Positions 47,001 to 56,933 of a DNA stretch of 64,000 nucleotides are shown piece after piece. The notes under the pieces are model-generated. The model worked only from the letters and a program-made list of their open reading frames with translations. It had not been told where the DNA came from and made no database searches. Numbering within the stretch: position 1 is the first letter of the stretch; each line of letters begins with the position of its first letter. A program made the position numbers and the translations under genes. Source of the stretch: Sweltsa coloradensis (Eukaryota > Arthropoda > Insecta > Plecoptera > Chloroperlidae); contig JAMZAV010000005.1 in NCBI GenBank assembly GCA_024449915.1, positions 1,054,001 through 1,118,000 on the forward strand, in the 5' to 3' direction.

Positions 47001-48506
47001 CCCCCAGTCAACCCAGTCTTGTGGTACACAGATCGGTATTATAAACACAGCTGGACCTAATAAAGAAGATATCTAATGGCAAAACCCTATGTCAGCTATC
47101 ACGGGGTGGCCAGTGTCTACATCTGCATGGCTTTATAAAAGTTTGATTATTATATGAACAACAATTGCTAGCCCAAACTGTTTCCAGACCTCTTGGTTTA
47201 ATAATATCCCCGGGTGTACATCGCAAATTCTTTTTCCACACGTACTAAGGTACTGGCCGGCCAGCTGTGACAAGAGCTGTCAGTTGTATCGAACGTGCAC
47301 CTTTTTCGCGCATGACGCTATTCTGATCTCAGCATCCATCTCTCTCGCACTCATAGGTACGGGCGCTACTCGCTGAAGAAAAGACGGACAGAAGGCTGAT
47401 ACAAATACGCGAGCGCGGCTGGTAAAAATGTATCTTTCGTAGCGAAAGTACACTTTAATATCTTCCACTGAAAATCAGTTATGTGAATGAGGGGGTAGAC
47501 TCTTAATACGAATTTATTTATGTAACCGATTTTTGTACATAGTAGGCGGGAAAAACGTATGAGATAGGAACGTTTTAGTCAGGAAATTTTATGGGCCCTA
47601 CAGGTTAACATATTTAAAAAAAGAAACACTGCTAAATTCAGACGTTTCATGCAGGAAAATGCCATTGAAGGGAACGTTTTAGCAGGGTTTCACTTGTATA
47701 TCCTGATAACCTATTTTTCAACATTATCAGTATTGAGTTTTTTTCATTGAAAAATTGACAAATTGACTAAATTTAATTTATATTTGAGGCAGTAATGGCT
47801 GAGCTATGTAAGAAGTAGGTGGGAAATGAGTTGATAATTCACATGTTTTCTTGCAGAATTCAAGAAGATTATGATGACAATTGGCCTAAGAAGTTTTACT
47901 TTTCTTGGGACATTTATTCAGGTTCAAGGTTCCAAATAATAATGACTTTTTAAGATACAAATTCTTGATGTTAAAAATTGAGCTCATTTGCATAGCCTAT
48001 AAAAGTTCCTGCTAAAACTAATTTATTTTCGAAGTTGACATAAATGCTAACCTCTCATATCCTGGCAATGTAAACTGTGGCCAGTTGCATTGGCAAAGAG
48101 CAAGTGTGGCATGGTTCAATTATCCGGGTTCAAATTTCTTCTCCTAGATTCAACAGGATTGCGAGAGCGATAACATTTAAGGACTTCGAAACGAATGTTA
48201 AATTTGTAAAAAGTTTCCACAAAATAGTTACTTTTTAATTACCGGTACTGCTTTTGGAAAAGAAATGCGTTCTTCCCTATGACAGGTGATGGGCAAACTC
48301 GTAGAGATTTACAGCTCACCTACACAACCAGAACTAGATCTAAAGTAATGCGCTATTAAATTTTCCAGGACTACATTCAAGTACGTCGCTATTTTGCTGG
48401 CCGCCCAGTGTGGACCCCCCACAACCGACCTGCAGACGACATGGCTTGCCGTAAAACCTACTTGAGTCGCTTCCTGCCAGATCGCAAGAACTCTTTGGAG
48501 GAATAA
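31899..48506 (+). CDS. ADI1: Acireductone dioxygenase ADI1 (four coding exons)
   Basis: ADI1 is a cupin-fold metal dioxygenase that acts on acireductone in the methionine salvage pathway. Coding exons are 31899-32021, 37878-37997, 43866-44045 and 48369-48506, all joined in phase 0. Together they give 186 aa (human 179). The N-terminus MVRAWYMDD, the ERNY segment in exon 2 and its NYEEK end, [10 protein letters not shown] and GIYHRF in exon 3, and [11 protein letters not shown] in exon 4 match the family in order. The four metal ligands are intact: His89, His91, Glu95 and His134. Exon boundaries appear to match those I recall for the human gene. Introns of about 5.9, 5.9 and 4.3 kb are filled with mobile elements. 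AATAAA at 48502-48507 overlaps the stop. Confidence 0.95.
32114..32342. mobile_element. Short MITE in ADI1 intron 1, 229 bp
   Basis: Inverted ends CCGG(A/T)ACTGGTTCGG continue as TTGAGAGTGGCCAACTTTT. The centre holds a duplicated AAGGTTTTGAAGG...TTTAAAATAGCGACG segment. Related in end sequence and interior to the element at 35018-35422. Confidence 0.75.
32481..34689. mobile_element. Fold-back element with inverted arms of about 530 bp, ADI1 intron 1
   Basis: The left arm (32481-34110, minus a nested 1.1-kb element) and right arm (34151-34689) are near-perfect inverse complements. Without the insert they are 529 and 539 bases, separated by 40 bases. Outer ends are AAGGCCCGATTCCACCAAG, flanked by ACT on both sides (possible 3-bp duplication). 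Arms contain many TTAAACTCGAGTTTAA palindromes. The 40-base spacer plus adjacent bases is an inverted copy of the sequence just outside the left arm (32438-32482). No coding frame. Confidence 0.85.
32663..33761. mobile_element. TA-flanked element nested in the fold-back arm, 1099 bp
   Basis: Inverted ends GGGTAAGGGAACTAGTTCTG extend to a 27-base perfect match, flanked by TA at 32661-32662 and 33762-33763. The intact opposite arm (about 34508-34522) shows the original site with one TA. The interior has repeated GATCCA(C/G)AA motifs and no coding frame: a non-autonomous Tc1/mariner-type insertion younger than the fold-back element. Confidence 0.9.
35018..35422. mobile_element. Inverted-repeat element in ADI1 intron 1, about 405 bp
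   Basis: Ends ACTCTTTCAGTTGGGGTCAG with inverse at the right; the match continues to TCAACTTTTTAAC. Similar in layout and interior (TTTTAAAATAGCAATG) to the element at 32114-32342. Also contains a GGGGCAAAGCCCCGG stretch. Confidence 0.75.
36440..36800 (+). mobile_element. LINE reverse-transcriptase C-terminal fragment, ADI1 intron 1
   Basis: The plus frame reads [40 protein letters not shown], then after a frame break [12 protein letters not shown], the conserved tail order of Jockey/CR1-like polymerases. Stops and shifts make it inactive. The minus-strand frame here (36317-36586) is a shadow. Confidence 0.75.
36915..37113 (-). mobile_element. Second copy of the hammerhead-bearing repeat, ribozyme damaged
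   Basis: Aligns along its length with 12260-12466. In place of the intact core the minus strand reads CUGCAAGAGUCC-CAAA-GGA, then GAAAGCGUC: an inserted base in the CUGA box, a shortened stem II and a lost base before GUC. Probably inactive. It lies in ADI1 intron 1, antisense. Confidence 0.7.
37878..37997 (+). CDS. ADI1: ADI1 coding exon 2
   Basis: 40 codons, [20 protein letters not shown] through ENYEEK. Acceptor TTTTCTACAG, donor GTTTAT. Its length equals the corresponding human exon segment. Confidence 0.93.
38350..39190 (-). mobile_element. LINE reverse-transcriptase fragment with ADD active-site box, ADI1 intron 2
   Basis: The minus strand encodes [20 protein letters not shown] (catalytic YADD-type box), then a stop, then [24 protein letters not shown], and farther on [12 protein letters not shown]. 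This order is typical of a LINE palm, thumb and tail. At least one stop and several frame breaks make it a fossil. Plus-strand frames here are shadows. Confidence 0.75.
39300..39560 (-). mobile_element. CR1/L2-like polymerase C-terminal fragment
   Basis: The minus strand reads [20 protein letters not shown], matching the common tail pattern RTDVRKYFFSNRVVN-WNSLP of CR1-like proteins. Probably a different family from the fragment at 38350-39190. Confidence 0.5.
39930..40537. mobile_element. piggyBac-like MITE, 608 bp, ADI1 intron 2
   Basis: Ends CCCGAGAGTAGTCGCG and its inverse. The left flank is TTAA (39926-39929); the right flank is TAAA, one change from TTAA. Short subterminal palindromes (GGTCTTTTAGACC, CGGTCTAAAGGACCG) lie near the ends. 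CCC...GGG termini in TTAA fit the piggyBac superfamily. No transposase. Confidence 0.65.
41035..42220. other. ADI1 intron 2 sequence, nothing recognised
   Basis: Opposing reading frames at 41048-41417 have no recognisable motif and no repeat partner in this window. Confidence 0.4.
42231..42868. mobile_element. Inverted-repeat element, 638 bp, ADI1 intron 2
   Basis: Ends AGAGTCTGCATTTTTCC with inverse at 42861-42868 and inwards. Further imperfect inverted blocks (GAGGCAGG...AAGGGT against ACCCTTAGCAGCTGCCTC) indicate long decayed arms. Confidence 0.65.
43866..44045 (+). CDS. ADI1: ADI1 coding exon 3 (metal-binding cupin core)
   Basis: 60 codons. HLHTDEE carries His89, His91 and Glu95; GIYHRF carries His134. 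Acceptor CGTTACAG, donor GTATGT. Confidence 0.95.
44057..44095 (+). repeat. Stray copy of ADI1 exon 3 sequence in intron 3
   Basis: Eleven bases after the exon 3 donor, about 38 bases nearly repeat exon positions 43984-44023 (TCCCGG(C/T)GACTTGAT(C/T)ATCA, then TTCCTCCGGG(A/G)ATATA). No splice signals surround it, so it is not an alternative exon. Confidence 0.85.
44298..44400 (+). repeat. LINE/SINE 3' end, second copy of the 5585 family
   Basis: Shares AATTAGATTTATTTAGTTGT, the TCAGTT...AACTGA stem-loop and GGGATGGACATTAAATCAAT with 5585-5668. A (TTC)n microsatellite follows at about 44478-44500. Confidence 0.65.
44514..44860 (-). mobile_element. LINE C-terminal fragment with CCHC zinc motif
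   Basis: The minus frame reads [48 protein letters not shown]: the RNase H-distal tail of Jockey/R1-type proteins with C-x2-C-x7-H-x4-C spacing. The frame extends toward 45002 with less certain identity. Confidence 0.75.
45003..48330. other. ADI1 intron 3, mostly unrecognised
   Basis: No other exon seen. AT-rich with a frame at 46038-46286 lacking recognisable motifs. A third copy of the ACTGAAAATCAGT LINE-type ending lies at 47465-47520 (+). Confidence 0.45.
48369..48506 (+). CDS. ADI1: ADI1 coding exon 4 (terminal)
   Basis: 45 codons plus [23 protein letters not shown] matches the ADI1 C-terminal block. Acceptor TTTTCCAG. Confidence 0.93.
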   Translation, partial: DYIQVRRYFAGRPVWTPHNRPADDMACRKTYLSRFLPDRKNSLEE

Positions 48507-48758
48507 ATATACTGCTATACTTGCTCCAACAAAAGAATGCAGATGCTTGGTAGTGGGGGGGGGGGGGGGTAGAATGAATGCGCGGTAAATGGAATGTTGC
48601 CTTTGTGTATGAAAGAGAAATATATTTTACCAACTCAAGCAAAAATAATCTGAGCTAGATCACAGAGTTCCTCCGTGTGCAAGATCTACACTGAGCTAGC
48701 ATGAATAGAATTGACAAGAGTTGTTATTAAGTTTTTAAGACTTTCGTGGCCCGAAGTA

Positions 48759-48961
48759 TTAGAATCACAATTGTAACCTTGTCGGGTTATTTCGCCACGT
48801 CGATTTGACTTACCCATGTCAACGTTTCTGGACCGCTCTGGGCCCCGTCATCAGGACGAGTCGTCCTGATGACGGGGCCCAGAGCGGTCCAGAAACGTTG
48901 ACATGGGTAAGTCAAATCGACGTGGCGAAATAACCCGACAAGTTTACAATTGTGATTCTAA
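48759..48961. repeat. Near-perfect palindrome, two 101-bp arms, 1-bp centre
   Basis: Arms 48759-48859 and 48861-48961 are inverse complements with a single mismatch (48777) and centre base 48860. It starts 253 bases after the ADI1 stop. The inner part of each arm holds CTGATGA and GAAACGTT boxes around a GC-rich imperfect helix, loosely like a hammerhead. Confidence 0.95.
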
Positions 48962-49184
48962 GAGTTGTTATGTTGGGAAAACAATTTCGAGCCACCTACA
49001 TTCTTTTGTTGGGACTACTATACATAGTTTACTTTCACTTTCCTTCATTGTTGCTATTTAGTTGTTACACACGTTTACAATTATCAACATTTCATACAAT
49101 TATTTTGATTTTAAAGGAAAATACATCATTATGCATCTTTAGAAACAATGATTTATAGCTTTTGTGTTTGTGGTTGGGGAAAGA

Positions 49185-49330
49185 AGAAAGGAGACCAACA
49201 GCTTACCTTAAACGAGACTGGCAGCTGCGTGAAACTGGCTAGTTAACATAAATATTTACAAAACAAGATACACAATGTCGTACGTTTCGGCCAACACGGC
49301 CTTGGTCACCGACCGTTAGTGAAGAACTTT
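49185..49330. repeat. Dispersed repeat with ACGTTTCGG box
   Basis: Shares AACAGCTTACCT, a TGGCAGCTGC-like box, TACACAA-type spacing and ACGTTTCGG with 60445-60600. Both may be ends of the same SINE or Penelope-like family. Confidence 0.5.
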
Positions 49331-51940
49331 TTGCATAGCAAAATTTGATAACGGCATGGAATGGGAGTCGACAAATAGGAAAAGCAAAGTTTAAATTAGC
49401 ACAATCATCATAGCAAAAACACGTAATAGGCCATTTTCACTTGAATTTTTTAACTGTGTCACAATGTTGAATTTTATGATTAAAATCGTTGCTCTATTGT
49501 GAATTTATGTATTTTTTGCTAAAAACACCATTTATTGCCTTAACTACTGGCCATACTACCACATCTGCCACGGCCATCGGGGGGCGTAGAAGTTGTTGCT
49601 ATGTCAATAGTGGATAGCATGTGAAACAATGACTTGGGGGGGGGGGAATCAAATTTTGCATATTTTTTTAATATTAAAAATTTTGAGGGATTTATTTTTC
49701 AGAAAACATTTGGGAGGTAATGATCCTGGGGAATCGTGGCCAAGGTTGGGGGTGGGAGCAAATGTCAAGATGTCAAAACAAGGATTTACCCTATTAATGT
49801 TAGGCTAAGGGGTTGATTTGCTAAAATAAAATCACTTAAACCCATGCAAATCCTTTGAAATGTCAACATTTAAATAATGTTTTATGATTTTCTGTTCTGC
49901 TATAAATCAGTGTCTCTATGCATCGAACACAGGAGTTTCAGATGCTGTTACAGCCGCTCTGGTGTGGTATTAGTATTAGTATCTATAAGTGTGAGTTACC
50001 ACCATCTAAACTCTGGCTGATGGCAATGCCATCAGGCAACTTTTGACCTTTCAGACCTACCATTTGAAGGTGAACAAAAATGTATTCAAATGTTATTACA
50101 AGAACTTGACCCAGCCAAAATATTGATCTTTTGTACTGTTATTTTTTTTTAAGCAATGAAAAACACAGGCCCACATAATTTTATTCCTCTGCCCCTATCG
50201 TAGCCATATTACCACCAAGCGTCCGAAGCTTGTCTATACGGTACTGTGCCACCACAGACTATCTGAAACTCTTGTATTAAAATAAACTTTTTGCAAATCT
50301 TATTTGGTAACGATAAGAATTATATGGGATTCAACTACTGTTATGTAATACCTTGCTTATTTGATATTAATTTTAAGTGCACTACTTATGCAATCAGTGG
50401 TGTAGTCGAGGGGACACGAGAAGACGCACCATGAATGTCTGGCTCTCGGATCAACTATAATCCGCTGGGCCAGTTCCACTTTGTTCTAAATCCATTTTTT
50501 TAAAATTAAAGTTATGCATTCCACAATGTTTTATACCCTTTAAGTATGTTAGCAAAATAAATATGATGCATTCCCACATCCCGTCAAATGTTTTATTTTC
50601 TCTTCAATTAATAATAATAAATCTACAAAGCTTTATTCGTCTGATCCACAGTGTTCCATTTCCATAATACTACCGCAAAAGGCTACAATAAAAGATGATT
50701 TCACTTCTTTTACATCCACTAACTATTGAAATGTGAGCTTTGACACCTCGTTCACATTTGTCCCTTGTTAAATGTTTAAAATGTGAGCTTCGACACCTCG
50801 TTCACATTTGTCCCGTGTTAAATGTTTTAATAAATGTTCAGGACTACACCACTGTATGCAACATTAAAAAGTGACCACATTTTTTGTAGCTATTTTTAAG
50901 CATAAATGTAAGTAACGTTCGTTTTTGGAATGAACATGCTGTGATGGGACTATGTTCCCTGTTGTTACTTACCATACCATGTAAATTACTTTGTACTCTT
51001 TAAATCAATAAAAAATACTCATTCCAGAAATTGGGTTACAGTGTTTTACTTTTGCAATAAATATTTTTAACTGATACAGTGGAACTTCAGAGATATGTGT
51101 AAGAGACTATATTTTTTTTAAATTTGTAACTCAGACTGGTAATCTACTATGTAAATGGACCGAAATAGCTTGTATTTCATGAACAAGAACTCAATTTATA
51201 AACTCAACAAGCAGTGAAAAGGAGTAATGTGTTACTGAAGTAGCATTATTTCACAGCACTGAAATGAGAATGACTAAAAAGACCGACTTTGTCGGATAAA
51301 TCATGATTCATGCGATCAAACAAAGACTGTCCACGACATTGCCGAGTCTTGTTGAAAATAGCTACTAGTTACTTATCACGTTTACTATGGATTTGTCTTC
51401 ATGTGGCTTGGGGCTCGTGCTTCTGTGCTGTGTGACACATGATGGCTGGCTTAGCTTCTCATCATATGTATGTGCTCGGTCATAATGGTGCATTTATAAT
51501 GTTCCGTTTTAGCCTGGTTCAAATGCAAATGTCCCAAGTGTTAAGAAAATTTATTTATTTTATTTGTAATGTCCTTTTTATTTGAATACTTGTTTCATTT
51601 ATTAATTTTGTTAACCATAGCAAGTGCATAGTAGGCCTAATGTACAATGACATGAGGGACTTGCCACATGACACATGGAGCCAGATGGGGGCCCGCTATA
51701 AGAAACAATACGAGTTAACTTTTCACATAATCTTACTGGCCAATTTCCAACAAATGCAGTAGCATTGTTTGAAATTTTAGAATCAATTTGTTTTATGGTT
51801 GAATAGGTTTAATGTCTGTATTTGTGTACAAAACCTAACTTTTCTATGAGTTAGATAATATATATATATATATTTCAACTCTTTCCATTCAATTCAGTTT
51901 AATTCAATATTTTGATTGATTGATTTAATTCTTTATTTAA
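49331..51940. other. Spacer, no gene seen
   Basis: AT-rich. Holds one two-unit tandem repeat (50730-50829, GTGAGCTT(T/C)GACACCTCGTT) and otherwise nothing recognised. Confidence 0.45.
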
Positions 51941-51941
51941 A

Positions 51942-52106
51942 AATTAAATTAAAATGTACCGAGTTTCAGTGTTCCGTCCGGCAGGGCAAGTGGGTCAACT
52001 GGACAGGAGGATGCTGTACACTCCCGCAAGGCACGTAAATCGTAATGCAATCTTATTGAGCGAGCGAAGCGAGCGTCTCCACTTGACTCTTATGGCTCCA
52101 ATGTCT

Positions 52107-52137
<31 letters not shown>

Positions 52138-52760
52138 CTTTTTTTCTGTTACTGCTTCGATACAGGTCGCACCGTTTCTCTGATCGACCTGAAATTTTTG
52201 CACACATGTACATACCACCTAGGCGGGTTGCTGTATAGTTTTGTGGCAAAATCGTTCAAAAAGTTAAAAAGTTACATTAAAGTTAATCGATTTTTTTTTT
52301 TTCAAACTAAACGGCGACAAAATCTGAGGTGGCCAAATCATTTAGAATGTCCGTCCGATCACGAATATGTTATTTTTATTTTGATCCGATAAGTAGTGTA
52401 GATGGAAATTACATTATAACAAAGTCCCGTTACCATGGCAACGGAAAGTCGCACAGCTTTTTTGGCTCATGATAGCGGTCAAACGGAGGCTCGGATCGAG
52501 TTGAAATTTTGACCATCCGCAAGTTTCGTTCCCGATTGAATGCAATTAGTTTTGTGGCAAAATCGTTCAAAAAGTTATAAAGTTACATTAAAGAAAGTTT
52601 TTTTAAAAAACTAAACAGCGACAAAATCTGAGGTAGCCAAATCATTTAGAATGTCCGTCCGGTCACGAATATGTTAATTTTATTTTGATCCGATAAGTAG
52701 TGTAGATAGAAATTACATTTTAACAAAAGTAACATTACCATGGCAACGAAAAGTCGCACA
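51942..52760 (+). repeat. Dispersed repeat with poly-T tract and 311-bp internal duplication
   Basis: GAGCGAGCGAAGCGAGCGTC is followed by a long T-run (about 52108-52137) and two units beginning AGTTTTGTGGCAAAATCG at 52237 and 52548. The layout (GAGCGAAGCG-type 5' part, simple repeat, tandem core) parallels the Helitron-like elements at 3456 and 7675, but ends were not located. Confidence 0.55.
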
Positions 52761-53114
52761 AGAATTCTGGTCACTATGTACTGCCACCTAGAAGAAATCA
52801 AGAGTAAAATGATTTTCCCAAAGAAATGATGTCAAGGTCCTCTAGATGGCGGTGGATTTTATCCATTCTCTCCTATTTTACAAATTTTCAGCTAAATCGA
52901 TCAAGACCTTAAAGACTTATTGGTATGTATCATTATGGGAATGTCGTACTCGGGTCGTGTTGCACGTACCGGTGCTCGCTCAACAACGCGTCCAACTGAG
53001 CGTTTTTCCTAATTATCATCATAGTTGTTTTTCTTTTATTATGATATAGGTGTGATTTACAATAGTAGTTGGTGCAATAGGAACCAAGGTTTGTTGAGAG
53101 TCAAAAACTGTTGC

Positions 53115-53480
53115 TATGCGTTTAAGGCTATTCAATCGCGTTTTTCTATTTTCCCAAATATGCTACCAAGTCAAAATATAGTGAATGGGTTTGAATTTTG
53201 AAACCCGGCTCTATTAGAAAATCAAAACTTTTTTTAAATTTTCTGATCGGGCACACGGCAAATATCGTCTCTTCAAAATAAGTTCAAACTTCAATTCGTT
53301 CAAGCACACCTTTCAACATAGGTAGTTGTGTTTTTGTGACATTAATTTTCAACTGGTTTTCTAGAGGCTGACTGAGAGAAAAAAGTTTTTTTATAACAAT
53401 TGTCTTTCCTGTGAATTTTTTCGTTATGCGGTATTTTGTACCGATTTGTGATTTGTGTGTGTAATTTAATATCAAAATAG
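53115..53480 (+). mobile_element. Half of a fold-back element related to 58876-59499
   Basis: TTTAAGGCTATTC, TTTTTCTATTTTC, TTTTCTGATCGGGCACACGG and TAGTTGTGTTTTTGTGA follow the same order as the left half of 58876-59499. No right arm is present. Confidence 0.65.
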
Positions 53481-53559
53481 CATATAAGATCAAAAATATA
53501 TTTAAATCTAAGCAAAAATTATATTATAGCTTCTGTTACTGACAAGTAAGAACAAATAA

Positions 53560-54530
53560 ACATGCGTCAATAGTAAAACTCGTGGGTTATACGGAATAAT
53601 AGATCTTCATTTGAAATCCCCATTACACTAATTTCAAATAATCCTAATTAAAACATAGTTAATCCCCTTCTATGATTTATTTGCATCTTTTCGCTCATCA
53701 TAGTAATGGTTTGTTCCTCTGTATACTCTTTAACACCCAAAGTGTACGTGCACAGGGGAGCAGGATTGTGTAAATCATTTGGATCATGGCTACTGCCATG
53801 TTGATTTATAAATTGCACCCTTCCACCTACTCAGAAAGATGGCATAATGTGTATGCTCCTTGGCAAAAGTGTAAGATAACCGTACGGGGTGAGCTTTTAG
53901 AAGCCACTCATGACATGAGGGTCTCAGTCTTGTGGGTGATAAGCCTATGATGAAATTTTTGTTTACGTTGGCTTTAACCCCAAACAACAAATATTTGCTA
54001 GGTTGCCTCTCCCATTGGCAAAGGCTAGAGTTCTTTCCCACTACCCCTTCATTGTGTACAGCCCCCAGCGTTTACTCAATTACTGATTCACGAACATGAA
54101 CTGTACATAATATATTACCAAACATAATTTACGATTAATATTTATAACACCATAGAGGTAAAATGTAATAAATAACAAAGAATAAGCAGTTTAAATTACT
54201 TATTTTATATTAAAATTATAATTAGTTTTGTAGGCTATATGGATAAAATAATTACATAAGTGGTTTCTTTCTCGTACGTCTCTTCCAAGTCCCTTTCCAT
54301 AACTGTTCCATGGGAGTCGGGGTCAGGGCTGGCGTTACCCAAACTTTGCATATAAATACCCGGCACCTCCAACAACGAGATTTGAATATATATGTTATTT
54401 CATTTCATTTCTCGCACGATACGCATATCTCTCTCTCTCTCTCACACACAACCTTTCTTGATGGCAATAGTCTGTTTGTGATTTCACCCCAGAACCCTTA
54501 CCTTCCACATGAACATTACAGTGATCACTG
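53560..54530. other. Spacer, no gene seen
   Basis: Contains a short (TC)n(AC)n microsatellite near 54430-54450. No coding motif was recognised. Confidence 0.4.
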
Positions 54531-54540
54531 ATTTTCGCAT

Positions 54541-54660
54541 TGACGACTGAGGTAAACCTCGGAAAAAACTTCAGTCAGTATTAACGGTCTCGACGGGATT
54601 TGAACCCGGGACCTCCCGAATGTCGGTTGTACACCGATTGTATCCCCCTTTCATAACCTC
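54541..54660 (-). repeat. SINE with tRNA-like head
   Basis: Minus strand: GGGGGATACAATCGGTGTAC, then CGGGAGGTCCCGGGTTCAAA leading to TCCC, a clear box B. It is followed by a tail with ACTGAAGTTTTTTCCGAGG shared with 2885-2975. The box A region is degenerate, so it is not a functional tRNA. Confidence 0.65.
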
Positions 54661-55483
54661 AGCACACGTCTGTGGTTTCACACATACATTTCACAAGCTG
54701 TCAGCAGTGCTAGCGGAAACGGAAAGCACTTTTGCCTCCTGTCCGACGGTCTGGAGTTATGTTCATAATGCTGACTGGGAATTATGTACAAATAAATCAA
54801 ATTGTAGAAATCATCCATTTATTTCTAGTGCTGTATATTTGGGGCATACTGTATTAACTACACTGCACTAACTGCATAACTAGTCCATTCATACTTCTCA
54901 ATGGCCGCACCTAAGATGCAGGCCTACTTTATTCCGTGCTCGTAGACATGAGTATTCGTCAAAATGTATATTTTCAGGGAGCAAAGCTCCTATATAAACA
55001 TCACTTGTCTTTGTGGAGGTGGAGGTGCCTGGAATTTTTATGAAAATTTTGTGTGAGGTCCCGCCCCCCTGCCCCCCAGGGTCACCACAAAACTGCATCA
55101 TCCTTGTTGACAACAAAAATCGCATGCCAATCTGAGGTCTTTTTCGATTTTGAGACGTGACACACGCACAGACGGACGTACTACAGAAAGGCTACCGAAC
55201 ACTCGTTTCATGTGACTTTGGCGCCAGATTACACGATTTAAATTTTACAAACAAAAAATTGTAGCAGGTTGATTATTTTCCTCACTCTACTGAACAACGG
55301 CCCCAAAAATAAGGATAAACATCCCATTTCTGTCCGTCTGTGCGTGTGTGCTGCTCCCGATAAAAGCAGAACATGACCTCTTGATTGACATGCGTTTTTT
55401 GTTTTACATCGCCCTTCAACAAGGGTGGTTGAAAATATTTATGGGGACCCTGGGGATCAGGGGCCGGTTGAAAGAGAAATACT

Positions 55484-55703
55484 CGGCACCTCCACCAAAT
55501 GAGCGTATTTAAGTTTTATGTCCCTCTTCGTACCCGGCACCTCCACCAAATGAGCGTATTTAAGTTTTATGTCCCTCTTCGTACCCGGCACCTCCACCAA
55601 ATGAGCGTATTTAAGTTTTATGTCCCTCTTCGTACCCGGCACCTCCACCAAATGAGCGTATTTAAGTTTTATGTCCCTCTTCGTACCCGGCACCTCCACC
55701 AAC
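55484..55703 (+). repeat. 51-bp minisatellite, four full copies plus a partial
   Basis: Unit starts CGGCACCTCCACCAAATGAG. Because 51 is a multiple of three, both strands stay open (17-residue periodic peptides), but nothing suggests translation. CCCGGCACCTCCAACAACGA at 54357 shows that the array lies in a dispersed sequence. Confidence 0.95.
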
Positions 55704-56235
55704 GATATTCGAACGAGGGATTGATTGTGATGCTTTTTAGTGCAATCCGAGCCCCGTGGTGGGACAGCTACCCTCCAGTGTTACTCTATCGGTAACATGG
55801 ATATAGGTAACTCCACTTGTGGATTTGATTTGAAGTTGCGGAAAGGTGTAGTGGCAACTGTGTACTACTTTATGAATAATAACGTGGGTAATCTATACTT
55901 ATAGGAACCACATCCTTGACAACCGTATAAACCATGCAAACCCAAAGGTATAAATAACAACTTCTGCTGTCAGAATGATTCTTGGATGGAATATAAAGAC
56001 TAGAAAAGTAATTTAACATGTTTCTGCCCTGTCGCTATCATGTACTTGTCTGTAGCTGCATCTGAATCTGATAACTTTCAAATCGGTTGGGGTATTCCGC
56101 TCATAACGTGCTCCAATCAGATGATTCTTCAAGTTTGTGGCGGGTGTTTTGAATTCAGTGTCAAATGATGGGAGGGCAAAGGCGGCATTGTCCACCAGGC
56201 CTGCATGCAAGTCACCATCATCAAACATGTAGCTC

Positions 56236-56245
56236 CGGCTATATA
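56236..56245 (+). promoter_or_regulatory. Possible TATA box
   Basis: GGCTATATAAGC is a consensus TATA sequence, also usable on the minus strand (CTTATATAGCC ahead of the small frame 56228-56013). No start site or gene can be tied to it with confidence. Confidence 0.3.
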
Positions 56246-56889
56246 AGCTGCGACCTTTGTCTTGCTCCCTTCCCTAGCCATGCGTTCAGTTCAGACAACT
56301 GGGTTGCATCCAAGTCAAGTCGCCTGTAGTGCACCCGTGCTAGATCAATACCTTCTAGCCACTCAGTAACAGTAGAATGTCAGCCGGGGCGTTATCCAAC
56401 ATAAACAACTCCTACTATTAACAAACACCCTTTTTAAATCGTTCACCTATTCGACTTCCACAGTCACCTTCTCGTAGTTACATTTTTAGCCATTTATATT
56501 TCAGTGCGAATGATCTCATTACTCAATACTCAATATACAAAAACGAAATTGGTGATTTGTGTTTTGTGTTTTGCACGGTATTTGTGTTAATATAGATAAA
56601 TACACCTGTTATCGTTGTTAAATTTGTTTGCCTGTTTATAATCACAGTTTATGTCGTTATATTGATAAAGGTGGCGAGATTAGGAAGGCCTACGTGTGAT
56701 TAATATTCACTTACAGTAGAATAACTGTGATCGGATCGGTGCGTTTGTTTGGTCCACAGCATCGTACAATTTAGTCAAAGAAAGCTATTTTGAGACGAGT
56801 GACGAGTCACGCTCGAAAATAACTGCAAGTGCGAGTGCGACAACCTAACAGACTCTCGTTGGGAAGATATTACATAACATAACCTCAAA

Positions 56890-56933
56890 ATGTACGCCCT
56901 GTGGTACGCCGTTCTCTCCCTCAAGGAGTACAT
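56890..56933 (+). CDS. Possible first coding exon of an unidentified gene
   Basis: ATG opens MYALWYAVLSLKEY, then a strong donor (CAT/GTAAGTG, GT at 56934). The hydrophobic start could be a signal peptide or anchor. No downstream exon was recognised before the window ends. Confidence 0.3.

Noticed and set aside
48861..48908. Hammerhead-like boxes CTGATGA and GAAAC in the palindrome arm
   Set aside because: Nineteen bases separate the boxes and the best stem II leaves unpaired bases next to both core boxes; stem III cannot form and stem I is about 3 bp. Not called as a ribozyme.
49270..49315. Second possible hammerhead (GGCCGTGTTGGCCGAAACGT on the minus strand)
   Set aside because: The GGCC hairpin and GAAAC are present but the CUGANGA box is not (ACCAAGG instead).
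55457..55795. Repetitive proteins on both strands
   Set aside because: They are direct translations of the 51-base minisatellite.
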